From Verrucomicrobia bacterium SCGC AAA164-M04 (lineage in GTDB: Bacteria; Verrucomicrobiota; Verrucomicrobiae; Verrucomicrobiales; Akkermansiaceae): DNA of 12,439 bases. Made by a program: the position numbers and the translations under genes. The notes beneath the pieces are model-generated. The model saw nothing but the letters and a program-made list of their open reading frames with translations. It was not told where the DNA came from and searched no databases. This document shows, in pieces, positions 1-6,506 of the stretch. Position 1 is the first letter of the stretch. Each line of letters begins with the position of its first letter. The stretch covers positions 1 through 12,439 of the forward strand of contig KB912162.1 of NCBI GenBank assembly GCA_000383735.1, given 5' to 3'.

Positions 1-1
1 T

Positions 2-1216
2 GCCGTTGCTGCCTCAAATGCCCAAGGTCGCCAAGTAGGCCGATTGGATGTCACTGAAAACCTAGGGGATTATAGTCTCACAACCGTTGAAGCTTATAAT
101 GCGGTAGTTGCGGAAAGAGATGCGCGGCCGACCCAAAACTCTTACGATGCAATTTTGGCGGAAAGAGATGCGCGCTTCTTCGATACTGATGAGGACGGCA
201 TTACCGATCTCAAAGAGATTGATCTTGAGACGGATTTGGCAGTTGAAACAATCTTCTACCTTCAGGGGGCCTACGATGATGCTGTTTCTGCCTCAAATGC
301 TCAAGGTCGACAAGCTGGCCGGACGGATGTGACTGGAAGTCCTGGAAACTTCAATCTCACAACCATTGAAGCTTATAATACAGTAGTTGCGGAAAGAGAT
401 GCGCGGCCGACGCAAAACTCTTACGATGCAATTTTTGCGGAAAGAGATGCGCGCTTCGTCGACACCGATGAGGATGGTCTGACAGATGTGAAAGAGATTG
501 AGCTTGAGACGGATTTGGCAGTCGAAACAGTCTTCTACCTTCAGGGGGCTTACGATAACGCAGTGGTATCGTCGAACTCACTGGGTCGACAAGCTGGACG
601 GACGGATGTGACTGGAAGTCCTGGTAATTTCAATCTCACAACCATCGAAGCCTATAATATGGTAGTTGCGGAAAGAGATGCGCGGCCGACGCAGACTTCT
701 TACGATGCAATTGTGGCGGAAAGAGATGCCCGTTTTATAGATACGGATGAGGACGGGCTGACCGATGTGAAGGAGATTGAGCTGGAGACAAATTTAGCTT
801 TCGAAACTAGGTTCTATCTTCAGACAGCATACGATAATGTAGCTACTCAATATTTGAGAGAGGGCCGGAAGGCAGGTCGATCAGATGTGACTGGAAATCC
901 AGGTGACTTTAACCTCACGACAGTTGAAGCCTATAATACGGTAGTTGCGCAAAGAGATGCTCGGCCGACGCGGGATGCTTACGACACTGTCTTGGAAGAG
1001 CGCGACGCTCGGCCCACCCTTGGCGAAGTGAAAGATGCTCGTTTGGGCTCAGTGGTGCTTCTGCCGGATAATGGTAATAATCGTGTGAAGATTCGTTTCT
1101 CAATTGAAGAGACCGATGACTTGAAGGTTTGGACAAAGCGAGATGAAATCAACGAGGTCACTGTGCCGCTGGAGCTTGGTAGCAAGTTCTATCGTTTTGC
1201 CCTTCAGGACGAATGA
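2..1216 (+). CDS. TSP3/ERDAR tandem-repeat protein, 5' end missing
   Basis: The frame is open to the left edge, and the first residues (AVAASNAQGRQVGRLDVT) match the end of a repeat unit, so the true start lies outside the window; a TTG at 44 is not a credible start. The visible part (404 codons) is built of 93-residue units. Each full unit has two 16-residue 'AYxxVVAERDARPT' elements, then a DTDEDGxTDxKE loop (about nt 182, 461 and 740) that resembles a TSP3/EF-hand-like calcium site, then a helix-like stretch ending GRQAGRTDVTG. The last unit switches to ERDARPT / EVKDARLGSVVLLPD and a terminal module with IRFSIEETDDLKVWT and KFYRFAL. Similar ERDAR proteins occur in Verrucomicrobiota as secreted or surface proteins of unknown function, from memory of the family. 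The acidic loops imply calcium-dependent folding outside the cytoplasm. No signal peptide can be checked. Repeat family and secretion are likely; function is unknown. Confidence 0.85.
   Translation, partial: AVAASNAQGRQVGRLDVTENLGDYSLTTVEAYNAVVAERDARPTQNSYDAILAERDARFFDTDEDGITDLKEIDLETDLAVETIFYLQGAYDDAVSASNAQGRQAGRTDVTGSPGNFNLTTIEAYNTVVAERDARPTQNSYDAIFAERDARFVDTDEDGLTDVKEIELETDLAVETVFYLQGAYDNAVVSSNSLGRQAGRTDVTGSPGNFNLTTIEAYNMVVAERDARPTQTSYDAIVAERDARFIDTDEDGLTDVKEIELETNLAFETRFYLQTAYDNVATQYLREGRKAGRSDVTGNPGDFNLTTVEAYNTVVAQRDARPTRDAYDTVLEERDARPTLGEVKDARLGSVVLLPDNGNNRVKIRFSIEETDDLKVWTKRDEINEVTVPLELGSKFYRFALQDE
104..1027 (+). repeat. 279-bp tandem repeat array (coding)
   Basis: The marker GTAGTTGCGGAAAGAG recurs with its first base at 104, 383 and 662, and a one-base variant (GTAGTTGCGCAAAGAG) at 941, giving an exact period of 279 bp (93 codons). 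Three full units (104-382, 383-661, 662-940) are followed by a partial fourth. Bases 2-103 are the tail of an earlier unit, so the array extends left of the window. Inside each unit, GCGGAAAGAGATGC recurs after 48 bp (110 and 158 in the first), giving a nested 16-residue repeat. Units one and two are nearly identical over long runs. The last third of unit three and the fourth unit have diverged, as expected where an array is copied and homogenised from its inner units. Confidence 0.92.
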
Positions 1217-1351
1217 TATAAGAAGGGGAGAGTTGAATGGAAGATCCTACTTTTAGCAAAAGGTTTCCTGCCAGAAAGTAAGCGTATTTTATTTACTCAT
1301 CGACTTTTGTTCCTAAAACATCTCCACCACAAAAACTGGTAATTTGACTCC
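1217..1351. other. Intergenic gap before the secreted-protein operon
   Basis: These 135 bases are AT-rich compared with the gene that follows and would be the natural place for a promoter, because the later + strand genes are tightly packed. I see no convincing -35/-10 pair and no stem-loop followed by a T run. A purine-rich stretch at 1222-1231 (AAGGGGAG core) resembles a Shine-Dalgarno site. It precedes an ATG at 1237 that opens a 14-codon frame ending at 1281. None of the larger genes here has such a site. Confidence 0.4.
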
Positions 1352-2236
1352 ATGGAAGTACGGATAGCTTATTCTCTCGCCGCGGTCGCAAAAACTGCGG
1401 TGCTAGGTCTCTTGGTCGCAGTCGCTTGCTTGCTGATTTTCGCGGTGCCGGCCGCAGCCTTTCCGCCTGCACCACACTACACACTCTATGGGATGGTGCG
1501 CGATCAGGTTGGCCAGACGGTCGTTGCGGAGGGTGCGGAGGTCATTTTGCTCAAGGGCGGGGTGGAGATCGGGCGCACCCCGATTACGGCGGGCCGCCAG
1601 CTTGAGCAGAACTACGAACTGCGTGTGCGTATCGATCAGAACCGTAGTGGCACAACCCTCTACACCGAGAAGGCGGTGGCGGCCCAAGGGCTCTTTAGTC
1701 TGGTGGTTGAAATGAATGGCTCGTTCTTTTACCCCATCGAGGTCACTGGTAACCTGACCGCCGGTAAGGGCGGGGAGCGCGTGAAGCTCGACCTCAACTT
1801 GGGTGAGGATAGCGACCGCGACGGCCTCCCGGATGTCTGGGAACAGTGGCAACTTCATCAAGCAGGGCTCGGTCCGGACGAAAATGGGAATTGGGATCTT
1901 GGCCTGCTCGATAAAAATGGCGACCTCGACCGCGACGGCCAAAGTAACTTACTTGAATACATTGCCGGGACCTTCGCAGGTGACGCCACAGAAACCTTCG
2001 GTTTAACGATCAAGGAGAAACTTGCGGAGAGGGTGTTGCTCGAGTTCTTTGGGATCACCGGCAAGGCCTATACCATCGAGAGCAGCGTGGACAATAAGAC
2101 TTGGACACGCGTAGATTTCGCGACCGAGGTGTCGGGTCCAAGGGCCCAAGCCTACCGGGCTTCTAAGGTGGGGCTGGTCTCCGCCTTTACGGCAAGTTCT
2201 AGCCCGAACGCATTTTACCGAATTACCGTCCGATGA
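1352..2236 (+). CDS. Exported TSP3-type protein, FPPAPHYTLYGMVRDQ family
   Basis: Residues 1-36 form a long signal peptide: charged start, a hydrophobic core around LGLLVAVACLLIFAV, and an AAA|F cleavage site. The mature protein begins FPPAPHYTLYGMVRDQ, followed by about 110 residues of beta-rich sequence that looks like a carboxypeptidase-regulatory-type sandwich (inferred from pattern only). DSDRDGLPDVWEQW (from residue 153) is a TSP3-type loop. A second acidic loop, DKNGDLDRDGQSN (from residue 187), leads into LLEYIAGT. The C-terminus has the YTIESSVDNKTWTRV ... NAFYRITV pattern common at the ends of secreted verrucomicrobial proteins. The ATG start has no Shine-Dalgarno site but places the signal peptide correctly. 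The stop overlaps the next start (ATGA at 2233-2236), so translation is probably coupled. The start region reads like a conserved secreted family I recognise from Verrucomicrobiota; its role is unknown. Confidence 0.88.
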   Translation: MEVRIAYSLAAVAKTAVLGLLVAVACLLIFAVPAAAFPPAPHYTLYGMVRDQVGQTVVAEGAEVILLKGGVEIGRTPITAGRQLEQNYELRVRIDQNRSGTTLYTEKAVAAQGLFSLVVEMNGSFFYPIEVTGNLTAGKGGERVKLDLNLGEDSDRDGLPDVWEQWQLHQAGLGPDENGNWDLGLLDKNGDLDRDGQSNLLEYIAGTFAGDATETFGLTIKEKLAERVLLEFFGITGKAYTIESSVDNKTWTRVDFATEVSGPRAQAYRASKVGLVSAFTASSSPNAFYRITVR

Positions 2237-3929
2237 AAAACTTACTCTTCGCGCTCATTTGGCTTTGTTTCGTAACCTCTGTTCACGCGCAGTGGCAGTC
2301 CACCACCTACACCCTAAAGGGGGGGGGTGGAACTCGATCTATTTGCACGGTGATGCCAAACAGGATACGATTGCCAACCTGCTACCGGCTGAAGTCTTGG
2401 AAGTGTGGCGCTGGAATCCTAATCCCAATCAGGTCGGGTTCATCACTTCTCCGTTGGTGCCAGCTGCGGGCACGCCAGAGTGGAGCGTTTGGAAACGCGA
2501 TGGCTCGGTCCTCTCACTTTCTGCACTCACTGGGCAGACCGCCTATTTGGTGAGATGTTCGGGTCCGACCAGTGCGACCACGACTTTCTCGCTTGCCCAG
2601 CAGACGCTGCCTCCTGCCAATTCCTGGGTCCGCAATGGCGCGAACTTTCTCGGTTTTCCGACCTTCAAGAACGTAAGCGCTTATCCTACTATGGGTAGCT
2701 ACTTCTCCACCTTCCCAGCGGCCCTCGCGGCAAATAGCAAGGTTTACAAATATGTGGGCGGAGAATTGGGACCCAGCAACCCGGTGCAGATCTTTTCTCC
2801 CTCTACCGAGCCACTCGATGCTACTCAAGGTTACTGGTTTTCCGCCGAACTTGTGGGGAATTTTAATGCGCCTCTGGAGGTGAGCTTGAGCACTGGGAGT
2901 GCTCTCGATTTCGGGCGCAACGGCGCCATCATCACGGCCCGCCTTTATAATCGCAGCAGCTCTATTGCCACCATCGCTATTGCCCCGGTGGCCTCTGCCG
3001 CGGCTCCTGTGAGTCAGGACACTATTGCGGCATCGGTGCCGATCACTCAGCGCACTTTTGATGCTGCTACTGCGACATGGACTGAGACCCTTCTGGACGC
3101 AGGTGGAATCACTCAGGTGATCGCCCCAGGCTCCACCGTGGAGCTCTCTTTTGGGATCAGCCGAGCCGAGATGACGGCTGCGGCCGGCAGTCTCTACGCC
3201 TCATTCCTAAGATTTACCGATAGCGCCAGCCTGACTGACCTATTCCTGCCGGTGCGGGCCCGCACGAGCTCGTTCGCCGGCCTGTGGGTAGGGGATGCCT
3301 TGGTTAGCGCTGTTGAAAGCAAGCCGGAATCCGATGAGGTGACCGCGACCTCTAGTTTCTATCCGCTCCGTTATATCGTTCACGTGGATGACAGCGGGAC
3401 GGCCCGTATTCTCTCGCAGGTCTTCCTCGGGCAGCTAGACGTCGCCGGAAATGCACGCGGCCTTTGCACCAAGGAGTCTGGCTTACTCTCTTCTGCCAAG
3501 TCCGGAGCCGCGCGCATCGTGGCAGCGCACCTGCCGCTGGATCGGGTCCTCACCGCCACTGGCGCGGTTGGGAATGACACGACTCTCACCCAGACCATTG
3601 ACATTCCCTTTAATGATCCCACCAACCCTTTTGTTCACAAGTATCATCCGGATCACGACAATAAGAGCGCGAGCGGGGCTGCTCTGACTGCCGGGCAGGA
3701 AAGCTACAATGTCAGCCGTGCGGTCGCTTTTACTTTTACGCCCTCGCCACCCACGGGCAGCACCATCACCGGCTGGGGGAGCTCGGTGATTGGCGGCAAT
3801 TACGCTGAGACCATACAGGGTCTCAGCAAGGACAGCCTTGGAGTAGGCACTGGGGACGGAATTCAGCTCTCCGGCACCTTTAAACTCCGCCGTGTTTCGG
3901 AGATCGGTGAGCTCACCGTCTCGCCTTAA
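2233..3929 (+). CDS. Exported KGGWNSIYLHGDA-family protein, frame broken at a G9 tract
   Basis: The start ATG overlaps the previous stop. The first frame encodes a clear signal peptide, MKNLLFALIWLCFVTSVHA|QW, then STTYTLKGG. At 2319-2327 nine Gs follow AAA, and the family sequence WNSIYLHGDAKQDTIANLL continues in the -1 frame from 2328 to the TAA at 3929. Read straight through, translation would stop at 2553 after 106 residues. Seven or ten Gs would restore one frame; seven gives KGGWNS, which I recall as the family norm, and a product of about 564 residues. The body includes EVWRWNPNPNQVGF, LPPANSWVRNGANFLGFPT, a long beta-rich middle, IPFNDPTNPFVHKYHPDHDN and a final FKLRRVSEIGELTV. Both parts are well preserved, so this is a sequencing error, a phase-variable tract, or programmed slippage rather than an old pseudogene. 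The function of the family is unknown. Confidence 0.85.
2319..2327 (+). repeat. Nine-G homopolymer at the frame break
   Basis: This is an uninterrupted run of nine Gs preceded by AAA and followed by TGG. It lies at codons 29-32 of the exported-protein gene, right after the signal peptide. The run separates the frame that carries the signal peptide from the frame that carries the rest of the protein. Runs of this length are prone to slipped-strand mispairing, to polymerase or ribosome slippage, and to sequencing miscounts. Confidence 0.9.
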
Positions 3930-3983
3930 CTTCACCTTTTCCACCCACTCTCATTTTAAAAACAACCGACCACTCATTGTAAT
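3930..3983 (+). other. Short AT-rich spacer before the S74 gene
   Basis: The 54 bases between the TAA at 3929 and the ATG at 3984 include CATTTTAAAAACAACC and ATTGTAATATG. I see no Shine-Dalgarno site, no stem-loop terminator and no clear promoter. The S74 gene is therefore probably transcribed with the genes before it, although a weak promoter in this AT-rich stretch cannot be excluded. Confidence 0.35.
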
Positions 3984-6506
3984 ATGAAAACTAAGTTTAC
4001 TTTTATTCTCGCCCTTCTGGCGTTCCAATTATCTCTCAGCTTCGGGCAGACGAGCGCTGTTCCCGGGACCATCAGCTATCAGGGAAGGGTCTACAATCCA
4101 GATGGCACCCTGTTGGGCGCTGGAACTCCCGTGAACCGCACCGTCATTTTTCGCATTTGGGATTCTCCTTCTGCCACCACTCAGGCGAACTTGCTCTATT
4201 CGGAGAGTCAGACCGTGACGATTTCTGAGGGTGAGTTTAGTGTCCTCGTAGGGAATGGCATCGCCAACACCACTCAGACCTATAGCTATAGTGAGACGAG
4301 TAAACATTCCTCTGCCTCACCCGCGGTCTTCCTCGCGAATGTCTTCGATGGTGACACACGTTATCTTAGCGTGACTGTCGCGAATGCCTCCACTATCTCT
4401 GTTTCGGATTCGGAGATCTCGCCGCGCCAGCAGATCGTCTCCTCCGCCTTCGCCTTTCGTTCGAAATTCGCGGAAGTTCTTGGCACGAGCGCCAGTGGAA
4501 GCGCACTCCAAGTGTTGGATAATGGTAATGTCGGGGTGGGTAATGCTAGTCCTTCCAGTACCTTGACCGTGACCGGGGCAAGCAGCAGCACCGCCAATCC
4601 GCAGCTCCTTCTCACTGCCACCGATACCACCGAGCGCTTGCGCCTCGGTGTCAACGACACCGGCAATGGCACTGGTTTCATCCAGGCTTGGAAAGAAGGC
4701 TCGGGTTCCCAGAATCTCACGCTCAACTCGGATGGCGGTAACGTCGGCATTGGTAATAATGCTCCGACGAATCAACTGTCGGTTACGGGTGCGGCTGATT
4801 TTAGTGGCAACGTTGGTATTGGCGTCACTTCGCCACTGGCAAAACTTCATGTGAATGGCACAGCACAATTTCGAAGTGGCACGGCATCCCATGGATTTAT
4901 CCAGGTGCAGCCAGGTGACGACACCCGTGCCGGTGGTCTGAGCTGGTATAAACCTGGAGGTGCTCGACTGGGCTACATGGGCTTAAATTCAACCAATGTA
5001 TTGTTGGAATTAGAGAATAGTGCCGATTTTAAAGTGGTAGGTGGGGAAGTTGGCATCGGCATGGATCCGACTAATCCACTTTCGGTGAGTGGTAACGCCG
5101 ATTTTAATGGCAAGGTCGGTATCGGGACAACGACTCCCGAGCTTCCACTCCATGCTGTAGCAATTGGGTCCAATGTTGCCGCGCGTTTTGATTCTGGGTC
5201 GCAAGGGAGTGACAATGCTGCTTTTGCAGATTTTGCCGGCGGGAGGGCCTATGTCGGTTACAACGGAAGCAAAACAATTTTGGGTTCACCCTCTGGGGCT
5301 TTTGCGAAAGATCTAGTTCTAGCACCGGGGACCGTGGGGCGTTACGATATTAGATCAAGCGATGGCCATCACACATGGAACAGTGGTGCCAATGCTGGCG
5401 CGACCAGAATGGTCCTCAACTCTTCAGGAAATCTCGGTATCGGAACTACGACTCCAGCAGGGAAGCTCTCCATCGCTGACGGGGCTGTTGACAACACGCG
5501 CTATGGATCGTTGCAGATCACGCGGCAGGCGAATGGTCACACGGCAGCTCACATGGCGTTTGTTCGCGCTGGTAATACTGTAATGGGTTTAGGGTATCAA
5601 CAGAACAGCAACTGGTTCGGATTTGGCGGTGGGACGTCAGGGGCCTTCTCCCCATCTAATCTTAGAATGGACGGAAGCAGGGTGCTCATTCATACGAGTA
5701 CAACAACCGCTCGGCTCAATGTGGGTGCGATTAATGCTAACTACTTTTCAGCCGGTCGACTCACCACTAACGGTGGCAGCGGTAACAACGCAGATCGGAC
5801 AAATACACCCCTTTCAATCCGTGCGAGTGGCCACATAATATGTCCAACTTTTGACATTGACTCCGACGAGCGGATTAAAACCGCTATCGAGCCCTCGGAT
5901 TCACGGGAGGATCTTGGGACTTTGCTTGGTATCGAAATCGCGGACTATAAGTACATCGATACCATTGCCAATGGAAACAAACCCCAAAAGAAGGTCATTG
6001 CACAGCAAGTGGAAAATGTCTTCCCGCAGGCTGTCAACAAAAGCACTGGCTCGATTCCGGATATTTTTAAAAGTGCGAAGATTGCGGATGGTTGGGTCCT
6101 GCTCGCCACCGATCTCAAGGTCGGCGAACGCGTCCGTTTGATTGGCGAAAAGGATGAGGCGATTGAGGAGATCATTGAGGTGCGGGGGGATGCTTTTCGA
6201 ACCGCTTTCAAGCCAAGTGGAGACCAGGTGTTTGTTCATGGCCGGGAAGTGGAAGATTACCGAACCGTAGACTACGATGCAATCGCGATGCTGAACGTCT
6301 CAGCCACTCAGCAGATTAAGAAGGAACTGGACGCGGTGAAGATCGAAAATGCCAAGCTTAAGGATCAACTGGCAGCGCTCGTAGCCGAGGTTGCCAAGGC
6401 TGATGAAGCCCGCGAAGCTCGCCTGCTCGCGATCGAGCAACGCTTGCTCGGTGCGGCGAAGAACACGGTTTCGATCGCCAGTCAAAATAAGGCAGCTGCC
6501 CAATAG
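3984..6506 (+). CDS. Exported fibre-like protein with C-terminal S74 self-cleaving chaperone
   Basis: Residues 1 to about 21 are a signal peptide (MKTKFTFILALLAFQLSLSFG). Residues about 27-160 form an N-terminal beta domain (ISYQGRVYNPDGT ... FRIWD ... EGEFSVLVGNG ... RQQIVSSAFAF) typical of bacterial S74 proteins. The middle holds repeated 'GxVGIGxxxPxxxLxV' motifs near residues 180, 251, 274, 353, 375 and 481, which in phage tail spikes and related fibres form trimeric beta-structure. The S74 domain starts at DIDSDERIKTAIE. Ser627 and Lys632 have the S-x4-K spacing of the catalytic dyad of endosialidase-type intramolecular chaperones, so autocleavage next to Ser627 would release about 213 residues. 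VDYDAIAMLNVSATQQIK and a coiled coil (about 772-825, KKELDAVKIENAKLKDQLAAL) follow. Family knowledge says this domain drives trimerisation and then cuts itself off. The gene lies 54 bp after the previous one, in the same direction. No phage genes are nearby, so a cell-surface fibre is more likely than a prophage tail spike. Confidence 0.93.
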   Translation: MKTKFTFILALLAFQLSLSFGQTSAVPGTISYQGRVYNPDGTLLGAGTPVNRTVIFRIWDSPSATTQANLLYSESQTVTISEGEFSVLVGNGIANTTQTYSYSETSKHSSASPAVFLANVFDGDTRYLSVTVANASTISVSDSEISPRQQIVSSAFAFRSKFAEVLGTSASGSALQVLDNGNVGVGNASPSSTLTVTGASSSTANPQLLLTATDTTERLRLGVNDTGNGTGFIQAWKEGSGSQNLTLNSDGGNVGIGNNAPTNQLSVTGAADFSGNVGIGVTSPLAKLHVNGTAQFRSGTASHGFIQVQPGDDTRAGGLSWYKPGGARLGYMGLNSTNVLLELENSADFKVVGGEVGIGMDPTNPLSVSGNADFNGKVGIGTTTPELPLHAVAIGSNVAARFDSGSQGSDNAAFADFAGGRAYVGYNGSKTILGSPSGAFAKDLVLAPGTVGRYDIRSSDGHHTWNSGANAGATRMVLNSSGNLGIGTTTPAGKLSIADGAVDNTRYGSLQITRQANGHTAAHMAFVRAGNTVMGLGYQQNSNWFGFGGGTSGAFSPSNLRMDGSRVLIHTSTTTARLNVGAINANYFSAGRLTTNGGSGNNADRTNTPLSIRASGHIICPTFDIDSDERIKTAIEPSDSREDLGTLLGIEIADYKYIDTIANGNKPQKKVIAQQVENVFPQAVNKSTGSIPDIFKSAKIADGWVLLATDLKVGERVRLIGEKDEAIEEIIEVRGDAFRTAFKPSGDQVFVHGREVEDYRTVDYDAIAMLNVSATQQIKKELDAVKIENAKLKDQLAALVAEVAKADEAREARLLAIEQRLLGAAKNTVSIASQNKAAAQ

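Noticed and set aside
104..1027. CRISPR array
   Set aside because: The repeat is 279 bp, in frame and coding throughout, without short repeats separated by unique spacers.
1403..1942. 179-residue minus-strand ORF
   Set aside because: It is a shadow of the high-GC exported gene on the + strand, with no plausible start region, domain or family resemblance.
2259..3929. Independent 556-residue gene starting at TTG 2259
   Set aside because: Its first 20 residues are out-of-frame reading of the signal peptide of the ATG 2233 gene. The native start is 2233, with a frame break at the G run.
3984..6506. Prophage tail spike
   Set aside because: The protein has a secretory signal peptide, and no capsid, tail, lysis or integrase genes are nearby. 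The neighbours are exported cellular families.
6504..6506. Programmed read-through of TAG to fuse the S74 and giant proteins
   Set aside because: The frame is open, but a fusion would bury the signal peptide behind the chaperone. No supporting context such as a downstream stimulatory structure was seen.
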